Shown piece by piece: positions 1 through 9,343 of a stretch of 64,000 bases of DNA. Positions within the stretch are counted from its first letter, which is position 1. Each line of letters opens with the position of its first letter. The DNA comes from Streptomyces sp. RPT161 (GTDB lineage: Bacteria; Actinomycetota; Actinomycetes; Streptomycetales; Streptomycetaceae), in contig NZ_JAPZVN010000003.1 of assembly GCF_027533845.1 (NCBI RefSeq), positions 1 to 64,000 on the forward strand, in the 5' to 3' direction. Under the pieces are notes generated by a model. It worked only from the letters and a program-made list of their open reading frames with translations, searched no databases and was not told the DNA's origin. A program made the position numbers and the translations under genes.

Positions 1-3000
1 CGTGACCGATGTTGGACTTCAACGACCCCAGCCACAACGGCTGCCCCTCGGGACGATCCTGGCCGTACGTGGCCAGCAACGCCTGAGCCTCAATCGGGTC
101 ACCCAGCCGAGTCCCCGTGCCATGAGCCTCTACTGCATCGATCTCAGCAGGAGAAAGCCCAGCCGCCGCCAGCGCCTGACGAATCACACGCTGCTGCGAC
201 GGACCATTCGGCGCCGTCAAACCATTCGAAGCACCATCCTGATTCACCGCACTCGAGCGCAACACAGCCAACACCTCGTGGCCATGACGGCGGGCGTCAG
301 ACAACCGCTCCATCACCACCACACCGACACCCTCAGACCACCCAGTGCCATCGGCAGCGTCGGCGAACGACTTACAACGGCCATCCGCAGACAGCCCACT
401 TTGCGCCGTGAACTCGAGAAACATGTCGGGGGTGGCCATAACTGTGACACCGCCGGCCAGGGCCAGCGTGCACTCCCCCGACCGCAACGCCTGCGCAGCC
501 AGGTGCATCGCCACCAACGACGAAGAACACGCCGTGTCCACACTCACCGCAGGCCCCTCAAGGCCCAACGTGTAAGCCACACGGCCAGAGATCACGCTAC
601 CCGCGCCACCAGTGAGCAAATGCCCCTGTAGTTGCTCACTGCCACGAGAGACCAGATCCGCGTATCCGGACTGGTAAGCGCCAGCAAAGACTCCGGTCGG
701 GCTGCCCGCCAACGAAGCAGGATCAATCCCCGCCTGTTCCAACGCTTCCCACGACACCTCCAGCAACAACCGCTGCTGAGGATCACTAGCCAACGCCTCC
801 CGAGGCGAAATCCGGAAAAACGCCGCATCGAACTCGTCGACACCGTCGATAAATCCGCCCTTACCCGTCGCCAAGGTCCCGGACCCGGGTCCGTCGGTAC
901 CCAGTAGCGCATCCAGATCCCAGCCACGATCAGTGGGGAACGGGATTATGCCATCGGCCTCGGCGGTCACCAGCCGCCACAGATCGTCCGGACCCGACAC
1001 CCCACCGGGAAACCGACACGCCATCCCCACCAGAGCGATCGGATCACCGTCGGCTGAAGCCAACGCCGACACCACAGCCGCCCCGGTGGGTTGCGGCTCA
1101 CCGAACTCGCCCGCCAAATAACGCGCCAAACGAGTAACAGTCGGGTAGTCGAAGACCACGCTGGGAGCCAGATCGAGACCCGTCTTGACTTGCAGCAGGT
1201 TGCGCAGCTCGATTCCTGTCAGGGAGTCGAAGCCCAGTTCCTTGAAGGGCTGGTCACTATCGATCTGTGTGCTCGAAGCGTGTCCCAGCACGGCCGCGGC
1301 GGAATCCCGCACCAGATCAAGCAGGTTCTGTTCCCGTTCCGCACCGGCCAGGCCAGCCAACCGCTGCCGCAGACCATCGGATATTGCTGTGCCCTGGCTC
1401 GAGGCCTCCGGCGCCTGGACAACCTCCGGCAGGTCGGACAGCAAAGAGCTCGGGACAAGGGAGTCTTCACGGTGCTGGATACGCCACGACGCGAGAGCCG
1501 GCATCACCGAGGCGGCCACACCACTATCAAGCCCCAACTCGCCCGCCAAGGCCTGCACATCCTGCTGCTCCACCGACGCCCAGAACCGCTGATCATCCCG
1601 ATCCACAGCGCCAACCGAGGCAGTCGGCCCCACCTCAGGCCAAAAACGCTGCCGCTGGAACGCATACGTCGGCAGCGGAACTCGCGTAGCGCCACGACCA
1701 GCAAAAACCCCAGGCCAGTCCACGGCCACACCATGCGCATACAACTGTCCCACCGCCGACAACAACGTCTCGGCGTCAGGGTGCTGGTGCCGCAACACCG
1801 GCGTGACGAGGGTGTCCGGTGCGCAGCTGTGTTGCGCCAGGCCGGACAGCACCCCGTCCGGGCCCAGTTCCACCAGCGCGGTCACACCCTGATCGGCCAG
1901 CCACCGCACCCCATCGGCGAACCGCACCGCATCCCGCACCTGACGGACCCAATACCCCACCGAACACAACTGCTCAGCCGTAGCAGCCCGACCCGTCACA
2001 TTCGACACCACCGGAATCCGCGGCGACCGGAAACACACCGTCCCCAGCACACCCGCGAACTCCTCCAACATCGGATCCATCAACCCCGAATGAAACGCAT
2101 GCGACACCCGCAACCACGTCACCCGAAGACCACGAGCAGCCACCAGCCCCGCCACATGGTCCACTTCGTCCTGCGGCCCGGAGACGACGACGGAGTCAGC
2201 GGTGTTGACCGCTGCGATGGACACAGCGTCGGGCAGCAGCTCCTTCACTTCGGCTTCGGGTAGCGGGATCGCGGCCATCGCCCCGCCCGAAGGCAGCGTC
2301 TGCATCAACCGGGCCCGGGCCGCCACCACCCGACAGGCATCCCGCAGCGACCACACACCCGACACATACGCCGCCGTCACCTCACCAATCGAGTGCCCCA
2401 GCAGGTAATCCGGGCTCACTCCACAGGCACGCAGCACCTCAAACAGCGCCGCCTCCACCGTGAACAGCGCTGGCTGCGCCCACCCCGTCTGCTCCAACAG
2501 ATCCGCATCAACCCCCCACATCACCTCACGCAAGGGGCGGTCCAACAAAGGGTCCAACTCCGCCGCGATCGCGTCCACCGCCGACGCGAACACCGCAGAC
2601 CGGTCATACAACTCGCGAGCCATCCCCACCCGCTGAGCACCCTGACCGGTAAACAACACACCCACCCGAGCACCGCTACGGGCACTACCACACACCACCC
2701 CCGCAGCCGACTCGCCAGCAGCAGCGGCCCGCAGCCCAGCCATCAACTCATCACGATCACTGCCCACCACCACCGCACGGTGATCGAACACCGCACGCGA
2801 ACTGACCAGCGACCACCCCACATCCACCGGCCGCAACGACGAATCCGACCCCACAAACTCCAACAACCGGCCCGCCTGCGCACGCACCGCCTCAACCGAC
2901 TTCCCCGACAACACCCACGGCACCACACCACCCACACCGAAAACACCAGCGCCGACGGGTTGATACTCCGCAGACCCAACCTGGCCATCGCACCTCGGAG

Positions 3001-4312
3001 GAGAGGTGACTACTACGTGGCAGTTGGAGCCGCCGATGCCGAACGAGGAGACTCCCGCGAGTAGTTGCTCGTCCTGCTCCGGCCAGGACATCGCCTCACG
3101 AGGGACCCGTAGACCCCATTCGCGGAAACGGATTTCTGGATTGGGGTATTGGAAGTTCAGGCTCGCGGGAACACTGCGGTGACGGATCATCATCACCGTC
3201 TTCAGCAGGCCAACGATTCCCGCTGCGCCTTCCAGGTGGCCCAGATTCGTCTTAACCGACCCCACAAGGAGGGGACGACTCTCTTCTCTGTTCTTTCCCA
3301 GAACGGCGCCCAGCGCCGCGGCCTCGATCGGGTCACCGACCTTCGTTCCGGTTCCGTGCAGTTCGACGTACTGCACTCGGCGCGGGTCCACCCCGGCGCG
3401 GTCATATGCGGCGCGCAGCACTGCCTCCTGCGCTGACGCACTGGGGACGGACAACCCCCGGGTCGAGCCGCCATTGTTCACAGCGGTGGCTCGAATGACG
3501 GCGTAGATGTCGTCTCCGTCGGCGATCGCGCGAGACAGCGATTTCAGGACGACGAAACCACCACCTTCGCCCCGGACGTATCCATTCGCTCGCGCATCGA
3601 AGGTGTAGCAGTTACCGTCCGCGGAAAGGGTGCCGAGCTTCGCCGCCATCTCCGCGGATTCTTCGATGAGGTTGAGGTGCACACCGCCCGCGAGGGCGGT
3701 CGTCGACCTTCCGCTCAGCACAGCTTCGCAGGCCATGTGCACGGCGACGAGAGAAGAGGACTGCCCTGTGTCGACCGCCATGCTTTCGCCGTGCAATCCC
3801 AGGAAATGCGAGATCCTGTTGGCGATCAGAGCGCGCTGGGTCCCTGCCTGGGTGTATTGATCGATGTCCCTGGCATCAGCGGAAAGGCGCAGTTTGGCGT
3901 AGTCGTCCGCCATGACGCCGACGTAGACCGCGACCTGATCGCCTCGCAGCGTGCTCGGGATGATAGCCGCGTCCTCCAGAGCTTCCCAGCTCAGCTCCAA
4001 CGCCAACCGCTGCTGCGGATCCATCTCGACCGCTTCGCGTGGCGAAATCCCGAAGAAACCAGGATCGAAAAGATCGACTTGGTCCAGGAAACCGCCGCGA
4101 CGGACTGCATCACGCCACCGGGAATCGCGGAGACCCGGGCCGGGCCACCGGTCTCCTGGAACATCGGTGATCGCGGACGCGCCCGAGTGCAGCAAGGTCC
4201 AGAGGGCGTTCGGGTCGTGCGCCATGGGTAGTCGACACGACAGCCCCACCACTGCCACACGTTCGTCGAACGGCTCGGAATCAATGGGCCACTCAGAGCG
4301 CACAGGACACAT
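1..4312 (-). CDS. Modular type I polyketide synthase: KSQ-AT-ACP loading module plus start of module 1 (partial)
   Basis: The first 1437 codons are in the window; the gene runs off the left edge. The start is the ATG at 4312, with GGAGG six bases upstream. Domains: a ketosynthase (about residues 15-430) whose active-site motif reads VDTGQSSSLVAVH, so Gln184 replaces the catalytic Cys (KSQ); an acyltransferase (about 540-840) with GHSIGE (Ser641) and HAFH at 738-741, the malonyl-CoA signature; an ACP with GFDSL (Ser1030, phosphopantetheine site); then a second ketosynthase (from about 1085) with VDTACSSSLVAMH (Cys1262), cut just after KSNIGH. The KSQ keeps HGTGT and its downstream KTNLGH. Family knowledge: KSQ decarboxylates malonyl-ACP, so the chain probably starts with acetate. 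No KR, DH or ER lies between AT and ACP. This is the chain-initiating subunit of the cluster. Confidence 0.97.
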   Translation of the reverse strand, partial: MCPVRSEWPIDSEPFDERVAVVGLSCRLPMAHDPNALWTLLHSGASAITDVPGDRWPGPGLRDSRWRDAVRRGGFLDQVDLFDPGFFGISPREAVEMDPQQRLALELSWEALEDAAIIPSTLRGDQVAVYVGVMADDYAKLRLSADARDIDQYTQAGTQRALIANRISHFLGLHGESMAVDTGQSSSLVAVHMACEAVLSGRSTTALAGGVHLNLIEESAEMAAKLGTLSADGNCYTFDARANGYVRGEGGGFVVLKSLSRAIADGDDIYAVIRATAVNNGGSTRGLSVPSASAQEAVLRAAYDRAGVDPRRVQYVELHGTGTKVGDPIEAAALGAVLGKNREESRPLLVGSVKTNLGHLEGAAGIVGLLKTVMMIRHRSVPASLNFQYPNPEIRFREWGLRVPREAMSWPEQDEQLLAGVSSFGIGGSNCHVVVTSPPRCDGQVGSAEYQPVGAGVFGVGGVVPWVLSGKSVEAVRAQAGRLLEFVGSDSSLRPVDVGWSLVSSRAVFDHRAVVVGSDRDELMAGLRAAAAGESAAGVVCGSARSGARVGVLFTGQGAQRVGMARELYDRSAVFASAVDAIAAELDPLLDRPLREVMWGVDADLLEQTGWAQPALFTVEAALFEVLRACGVSPDYLLGHSIGEVTAAYVSGVWSLRDACRVVAARARLMQTLPSGGAMAAIPLPEAEVKELLPDAVSIAAVNTADSVVVSGPQDEVDHVAGLVAARGLRVTWLRVSHAFHSGLMDPMLEEFAGVLGTVCFRSPRIPVVSNVTGRAATAEQLCSVGYWVRQVRDAVRFADGVRWLADQGVTALVELGPDGVLSGLAQHSCAPDTLVTPVLRHQHPDAETLLSAVGQLYAHGVAVDWPGVFAGRGATRVPLPTYAFQRQRFWPEVGPTASVGAVDRDDQRFWASVEQQDVQALAGELGLDSGVAASVMPALASWRIQHREDSLVPSSLLSDLPEVVQAPEASSQGTAISDGLRQRLAGLAGAEREQNLLDLVRDSAAAVLGHASSTQIDSDQPFKELGFDSLTGIELRNLLQVKTGLDLAPSVVFDYPTVTRLARYLAGEFGEPQPTGAAVVSALASADGDPIALVGMACRFPGGVSGPDDLWRLVTAEADGIIPFPTDRGWDLDALLGTDGPGSGTLATGKGGFIDGVDEFDAAFFRISPREALASDPQQRLLLEVSWEALEQAGIDPASLAGSPTGVFAGAYQSGYADLVSRGSEQLQGHLLTGGAGSVISGRVAYTLGLEGPAVSVDTACSSSLVAMHLAAQALRSGECTLALAGGVTVMATPDMFLEFTAQSGLSADGRCKSFADAADGTGWSEGVGVVVMERLSDARRHGHEVLAVLRSSAVNQDGASNGLTAPNGPSQQRVIRQALAAAGLSPAEIDAVEAHGTGTRLGDPIEAQALLATYGQDRPEGQPLWLGSLKSNIGH

Positions 4313-4867
4313 CGAGTACCTCCGGTCGAGGGTTTTCTCCTGACGAGCCGCAAAACCACGCTCGGGACGAACCGTCTTCACCGCGCCAAGTCCGTCCAAC
4401 TCACCTCGCAGGCGAAGACGATCGGACACGCCGGATCGTGCGAGCGTGACGACGCCGCAAATCGACAGGACAGAGCAAAGCTAGCGCGGTGATCAGCGAC
4501 AACAACTCCTCAACCTGGTAGTCCGGTCATACCTGTGAACGCCTGGCGAACCGGCTCGCTCCCCACACGAGACTGATCCGCAATCGCACGACCACCAGCA
4601 CTAGTGGTTCCCCGACCGAGAAAGGTCTGAAATCATCAACCGGTGCTACGCCGTCCAGAACGGCGCCGCCACCGACGGTGTCCGCTCCCCCGACCAGTTT
4701 CCCGAGCGCCCCACCATTCGCGTCGTTGGTGTGCCACAAGTGCGCTGGCGTTCGGTGGTCACGGTGGGCGCCACGAGCGCTCCCGTGACTGCCTTCAACT
4801 CTCCTGCGTCGAACAGCGCGGCGCGGACGGTGAGAAGTCCGCCCTCAGGATTTGGAGCTGGCAAATC
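4313..4867. promoter_or_regulatory. Divergent intergenic region, PKS / carboxylesterase
   Basis: 555 bases between divergently transcribed genes, so at least two promoters should lie here. I see no convincing gene: the open frames lack codon bias and recognisable motifs. Shine-Dalgarno sequences sit just before both starts (GGAGG before the PKS, GGAG before the esterase). I could not pick a confident -35/-10 pair, nor a copy of the StrR-like site found at 13375-13403. Confidence 0.5.
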
Positions 4868-6265
4868 ATGCGTGACCTTACTGACCGCGATCTGGTGGTG
4901 GAGACCTCGTCCGGCTCGGTGCAGGGATTCATGGATCGAGGGGTCCCGAACTGGCGCGGCGTGCCGTACGGCCGAGTTGAGCAGCGTTTTAGGCCGCCTG
5001 TGCCGGTCACCCCGGTGGAGCAGGTTGACGCGCGCCGCTGGGGGCCGGTCTGCTGGCAGCTTCCGATTATGACTGGTAAGACGCTTTCAGCGGTCTTCCC
5101 GGACGTCGCCGAGAGCGAGGACTGCCTCAACCTCAACCTCTGGTCACCCGATCCGAGCCCGGACGCGCGCCGACCGGTCCTGGTCTGGCTGCATTTCGGC
5201 AGCCGGGCGTACGGCAGCGGCAGCACGCCGACGATCGACGTCTGGCATTTCGCCGCTCGCCACGGCGCGGTGATCGTGACGCCGAACTACCGTCTGGGGC
5301 CCTGGGGTTGGCTCTATCTCGGTGCGCTCGATCCGGATTTCAAGGACAGCGCCAATCTGACCATTCTCGACCAGGTGATGCTGCTGCGCTGGATACGGGA
5401 AAACGTGGCGGGGTTCGGCGGTGACCCGGACAACGTCACTGTGTTCGGCATGTCCTCCGGCGCCTCCGACCTGGGCGCCCTGCTGGGCGCACCGGCGGCC
5501 AAGGGGCTGTTCCACAAGGCGGCCCTCTACAGTGGCGCCCAGGCTCCGATGGCCGAGGAAGACGCTGTGCAGTTCGCCGAGGAGTTTCTCGCGGCCGCGG
5601 GACCACTGGCCGCCACGCCGGCCGACCTGGTCCAGCTGCCCAACGTGGGCCTGCGGACCATCCACCGGCGACTGCTCCGGCAGAGCACCGCCCGCGCCAA
5701 CGGCCCGGTCATCGTCCGATATGGACCTTTCGTCGACGGGGACGTCCTTCCTCAAGCGCCGCTCGACTCGCTCGAGGCAGGGCTCATGGCCGACGTTCCG
5801 TTGCTGGTGTCGAACGTCGCGGAAGAGGCCGGGGTGTGGGACTGCTGGAACGCGGTCGACCACGCCTATTCGCACGTGCTGCCCGACGCCGATCAATCGG
5901 TGGACCATGACGAGAAGATCAGGGTCTTGTCCGAGATTCGCTGGGTGGGACCAGCCAGGGAGTTGTTGGCCGCCCAGTACAAGGGCGGCGGGCACGGCTG
6001 GGCGCAGAAGTTCGACTATGCGCCTTCCACCAATTGGCAGACCGCGCTGGCCTACCCCGCCGTGGCGAAGAGGCCGGTTCATGGGGCCGACGTGGCCTCG
6101 CTGTTCCTCGACCCGGAGGGAGACGTCGGCACGGATGACGACCGGGCCGTCGGCGCGCTGGAGCAGGCGGCACTGCTCGCACTGGCCAGAGACGGGCACG
6201 TGCCCTGGGCGCAGTGGTCGCCGGAGCAGCAGACACCGCACCGGATCGCCGCACCGTCGAACTGA
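4868..6265 (+). CDS. Type B carboxylesterase-family protein of the PKS cluster
   Basis: 465 residues, alpha/beta-hydrolase of the carboxylesterase/lipase type B family. The start is the ATG at 4868 with GGAG ten bases upstream; the frame is open further upstream but without family similarity. The nucleophile elbow is GMSSG (Ser196). The EDCLNLN segment and a C-terminal VHGADVASLF block, likely holding the catalytic His, are family hallmarks. The usual oxyanion motif HGGG reads HFGS here (LHFGSRAYGSGS), which is unusual. There is no signal peptide, so it acts in the cytoplasm. It is transcribed away from the PKS and ends at a strong hairpin. In this context it may form or cleave an ester on the polyketide, for instance joining a separately made acid to the chain; that role is inferred. 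Confidence 0.9.
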   Translation: MRDLTDRDLVVETSSGSVQGFMDRGVPNWRGVPYGRVEQRFRPPVPVTPVEQVDARRWGPVCWQLPIMTGKTLSAVFPDVAESEDCLNLNLWSPDPSPDARRPVLVWLHFGSRAYGSGSTPTIDVWHFAARHGAVIVTPNYRLGPWGWLYLGALDPDFKDSANLTILDQVMLLRWIRENVAGFGGDPDNVTVFGMSSGASDLGALLGAPAAKGLFHKAALYSGAQAPMAEEDAVQFAEEFLAAAGPLAATPADLVQLPNVGLRTIHRRLLRQSTARANGPVIVRYGPFVDGDVLPQAPLDSLEAGLMADVPLLVSNVAEEAGVWDCWNAVDHAYSHVLPDADQSVDHDEKIRVLSEIRWVGPARELLAAQYKGGGHGWAQKFDYAPSTNWQTALAYPAVAKRPVHGADVASLFLDPEGDVGTDDDRAVGALEQAALLALARDGHVPWAQWSPEQQTPHRIAAPSN

Positions 6266-6273
6266 GGCAGCGA

Positions 6274-6314
6274 CAGCCCCGTGGCGTGGGAATCACGTTC
6301 GCGCCACGGGGCTG
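6274..6314. terminator. Bidirectional hairpin between esterase and PEBP gene
   Basis: Perfect 13-bp inverted repeat (CAGCCCCGTGGCG at 6274-6286, its complement at 6302-6314) with a 15-base loop. It lies between two convergent genes, nine bases after the esterase stop. There is no long T run, as is usual for streptomycete terminators. Confidence 0.8.
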
Positions 6315-6358
6315 GCTTTGGCCGAGTGGGTCACCCCTGCGAGCGGCCTGCCCGCTGG

Positions 6359-6931
6359 TCAGGGGTTCTCGTAGATACCGTCGATTCGACCGCGCGCCAG
6401 GACGTCAGTGGCGGCGGCGAGCACGGCGCGCGGCTTGGCCGAGTCCAGGTCCGTGCTGCCCGGCACCGCGGTGATCGGCTTCGCGAGCGCGAAGAGCTGG
6501 AACACGTACCGGTGCGGGCCGTGTCCCTTGATGGGCGCCGGTCCCAGGTAGCCGCGGCCTCTACCGGATCGCAGTGGTCGCACACCTGCTACGGGGTTTT
6601 TCGCATCGAGCGCCCCCCGGCCGAGACTGGTCACCGAGGGATCGACCAGGAAGACCCCGTGGATGAACGGTTTCGGCGTGGGCGCGTCGGGGTCTTCGAT
6701 GACCAGCAGCAACTGTGCCGTACCTTCCGGCACTGTGGCCCAGCTCAGGGCGGGGGACAGCTCTTCGCCGCCGATTCGCTTGCCAACGTGCACGACCGGA
6801 ATCGTCGCCTCGTGTGCGAAGTCGGGGCTGGTCAGGGGGAGTTCGTCTCCACCGGCCAGGTTCGGTGCGTTCCAGGCGAGGTCGGCATTCCCCGCCCGCC
6901 GGTTCTTCAATAACTTTCCGAGCACTGCCAT
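6359..6931 (-). CDS. PEBP-family (YbhB/YbcL-like) protein
   Basis: 190 residues. The start is the ATG at 6931, with GAGGAGAA just upstream; an in-frame extension to 7033 has no ribosome site or similarity. The phosphatidylethanolamine-binding fold is shown by IEDPDAPTP and the later block KGHGPHRYVFQLFAL, which form the anion-binding pocket. Bacterial members usually have no known function. It is the last gene of the leftward cluster operon (dioxygenase stop 172 bases upstream) and faces the esterase across a terminator. PEBP-like enzymes occur in fungal maleidride (maleic-anhydride dimer) pathways beside a PrpD-type dehydratase, and a PrpD-type gene is present at 18866 here, so a catalytic role on an anhydride or di-acid intermediate is possible. 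That link is inference. Confidence 0.88.
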   Translation of the reverse strand: MAVLGKLLKNRRAGNADLAWNAPNLAGGDELPLTSPDFAHEATIPVVHVGKRIGGEELSPALSWATVPEGTAQLLLVIEDPDAPTPKPFIHGVFLVDPSVTSLGRGALDAKNPVAGVRPLRSGRGRGYLGPAPIKGHGPHRYVFQLFALAKPITAVPGSTDLDSAKPRAVLAAATDVLARGRIDGIYENP

Positions 6932-7103
6932 TGCTTCTCCTCGTCGGTTCGCGCCGAACACCATACCGACCACCACGACGTGTGCCGAGTCGACCGGAAC
7001 GTCGAGCGGACGAACGGGCGGCAGCGCCGTCAACCGCGTTGCCGCCCGATCTGTCCCGTCTCAGGCGATCCTCGCTGTCCACGCCGGAGACGGTGCGCCC
7101 GGC

Positions 7104-8165
7104 TCAGCCGGGGATCACCACACCCAATTCCTTGGCCTGCCGCCGCTGGAACTCGCCGAACTCCCCGTGCAACTGCCAGCGCAGAGCGCTGCCGCGCAGC
7201 GTGCCGGGCTGCCTGGTGCCCCATGCGGCTTCGAACTCCGGCGGCAGGAGGCGGCTCGACGGCACCGAGAACCACATCCGCAGCAGGTGGCGCCCCGCCT
7301 CGGACTCGTCGCTGTCGAACGCTGTCCGGCCGTGCAGCACCAGGTGGCTGTTGATCAACTGCAGGTCACCTGGCTGGAACTGCATGGCAGTCACCAGATC
7401 CGGTCGGGCGGCGATCTCCTCGACCGCGGCGATGGCCTGCCGCTGCCGTTCGGTCAGCCTCGGCGCGGCCGGATTGTCCTGGCTGCGCAGGATCCGGCGG
7501 ATGTAGAACCGGCACGTGGTGCGCCCCTCATGGCGGCCGAAGACGGGACACATGAAGAAGTCCGGGTGGTTCTCGTCCGGGGAGGCGACATCGGCGAACG
7601 GCAACGGCTCGTACAGGGCGGTCAGCAGATCGGGGTACACCCAGGACAACTCCCGGCGCACCGCCTCGGCGCTGACCACTAGGCTGGTGCCCCCGTGTGA
7701 GGCCGCGCGCCGGCACAGCAGTCCGACGATGTCGGTCGAATCGATATGGAATCCGATGTGCTGGTTCGAGGTGTGCACCCGCAGCCGTCCGGCCCGGCCC
7801 TCGTCGCGGATGTCGACGATGCTCGCGTCGGCGTTGTTCTGGATCAGTGGCACGCCGACGTGCATGCCGAGGCCCCAGTAGAGTCGGCGGACCTCCTCCT
7901 CGGTCTTGCCGTTGACGGGTATGCCGCGGATCAGCGCGAATCCCGGCTCGTCCTCCAGTGACCGTACGATGCGCCGTAGTTTCGGCCCCACCTTGGGCAG
8001 GGGAAAGTCGGCCGGGCTGGCCGCGAAGTCGGATTTCCCGCTATCGACCAACGTGGCCAGCGCGCCGTCGATTTCGGCCGCCTCCGACACCGTCAACTCG
8101 TACAGCCACGGTTCCTGCCCCGGTTCCTCGGACATTTCCCGTTCGTCGCTCAGCAGAATCGACAT
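7104..8165 (-). CDS. TauD/TfdA-type Fe(II)/2-oxoglutarate dioxygenase
   Basis: 353 residues from the ATG at 8165, preceded by GGACGAGG. The iron-binding facial triad is visible: H140 and D142 in GFHIDSTD, and a distal His in LINSHLVLHGRTAF. A downstream Arg in RHLLRMWF is placed to bind 2-oxoglutarate. The fold resembles TauD and clavaminate synthase-like hydroxylases. It lies 71 bases after the AMP-ligase stop in the same leftward operon. Probable role: hydroxylation of a precursor acid or of the finished polyketide. In tautomycin-type pathways a dioxygenase hydroxylates the anhydride side chain; whether that applies here cannot be told from sequence alone. Confidence 0.9.
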   Translation of the reverse strand: MSILLSDEREMSEEPGQEPWLYELTVSEAAEIDGALATLVDSGKSDFAASPADFPLPKVGPKLRRIVRSLEDEPGFALIRGIPVNGKTEEEVRRLYWGLGMHVGVPLIQNNADASIVDIRDEGRAGRLRVHTSNQHIGFHIDSTDIVGLLCRRAASHGGTSLVVSAEAVRRELSWVYPDLLTALYEPLPFADVASPDENHPDFFMCPVFGRHEGRTTCRFYIRRILRSQDNPAAPRLTERQRQAIAAVEEIAARPDLVTAMQFQPGDLQLINSHLVLHGRTAFDSDESEAGRHLLRMWFSVPSSRLLPPEFEAAWGTRQPGTLRGSALRWQLHGEFGEFQRRQAKELGVVIPG

Positions 8166-8236
8166 GACCCTCGTCCTTTCCCGGGACAGTCAACAAACGC
8201 AGTTGTCGTCGAGCACGATCGTGGGTTCATCGACGT

Positions 8237-9343
8237 TCAGTAGATGCCTTCGATCACGCGCTCGCCGCCGAACTTCTCGACCGGCCGGGGATCGGCCACC
8301 GAATCGCCGAACTGGCCTTCCGGGCCCGGCACCCGGACTGCTGAGTCCCGTTCCAGGTTGTTGGGCAGGAACATGCCCTTGCTGATGTGGTTCATCACGA
8401 CCTGCCCACGTCGGCCGTATTCCACGGTCTCCCGCGTCTCTGGATCGACCACGTGGAACGTCACCACCGGGGTGTACGGGTCGTAGACGATGTGGTCGCC
8501 GTCGCCGGTTCCGGCGCGTTCCGACGCCCCCTCCAAAATCATGGCGCTGTTGTACCGGCTCACCATCCGCACGTTGGGGAAGTGCAGGTGCGACAGTTCG
8601 AACCGCTCGTCCGCGGTCATGTGCGCGCCACCCCAGAACACCACGGCGACCTTGGCGTTGATGAGTTCGACGAGCCGGGGACGCCCCGAACATGCCCGCA
8701 GCAGCGGCGGTGTGATCACCAGGAGGCCGACGTGCTGGCTGCTGAGCACGTGCTCGATCTGGTCCAGCACGTGCTCGACGTAGGCCTTGACCTGGTCGTG
8801 TTCGCCCCGGCTGATCAGTTTCTTGACCCAGCGCGGGTCGACGTCGATGGTGAACTTGATGGTGTTCTGCCGCTTCACCACGTCGTCGTACTGACCGCCG
8901 ATCTTGTGCGGCCCGGTCGGCGCGGCGATCAGGATGTTTCCGGGTTCCCGCCCGGCGAACACCGGCCCGGCGAGCATCCTGTTGATCGAGCTCTCGAACC
9001 AGTCGGGCATCAGGATGACGCGCTTGGGCGCACCGGTGGTGCCGCCGGTCTCGAAGACCTTCGGTGCCGGCGGGTTGGGGCCGTAGCCCTGCGGGACCAG
9101 GTCCTCCACGGGGATGCCCCGCAACTCGTCGACGATGTTGGGAAAGAGCCTCAGGTCGTCGTAGGTGCGCACATCGTGCACCGGATCGAAGTCGAGCGAT
9201 TTGGCCCGTTCGAGCCAGAACCGCGAACCGGTTTCGGCGCCGAAATGCCATTCGAGGGCGGTCCTGAGGTATTCCTCGGGGTCGGTCGGGCGGACCGCCG
9301 GGTCCAGAACCGCCCACCGCTTGTCGGCCATGACGCCGGTCAT
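8237..9343 (-). CDS. AMP-binding acyl-activating enzyme, PaaK/LuxE-like, short form
   Basis: 368 residues. The start ATG at 9343 overlaps the stop of the preceding CitE gene (ATGA) and has GGGAGG seven bases upstream, so translation is probably coupled. The P-loop-like motif TGGTTGAPK and the FWGGAHMTADE and VSRYNSAM segments mark the adenylate-forming core of phenylacetate-CoA ligase and LuxE-type enzymes. The protein stops soon after the hinge region (RDSA... then GERVIEGIY), about where LuxE-type proteins end, and lacks the full C-terminal lid of PaaK. It probably activates a carboxylic acid as the acyl-adenylate and passes it to CoA or a protein thiol. The neighbouring CoA-transferase and CitE lyase suggest a small di-acid substrate. 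Confidence 0.85.
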   Translation of the reverse strand: MTGVMADKRWAVLDPAVRPTDPEEYLRTALEWHFGAETGSRFWLERAKSLDFDPVHDVRTYDDLRLFPNIVDELRGIPVEDLVPQGYGPNPPAPKVFETGGTTGAPKRVILMPDWFESSINRMLAGPVFAGREPGNILIAAPTGPHKIGGQYDDVVKRQNTIKFTIDVDPRWVKKLISRGEHDQVKAYVEHVLDQIEHVLSSQHVGLLVITPPLLRACSGRPRLVELINAKVAVVFWGGAHMTADERFELSHLHFPNVRMVSRYNSAMILEGASERAGTGDGDHIVYDPYTPVVTFHVVDPETRETVEYGRRGQVVMNHISKGMFLPNNLERDSAVRVPGPEGQFGDSVADPRPVEKFGGERVIEGIY

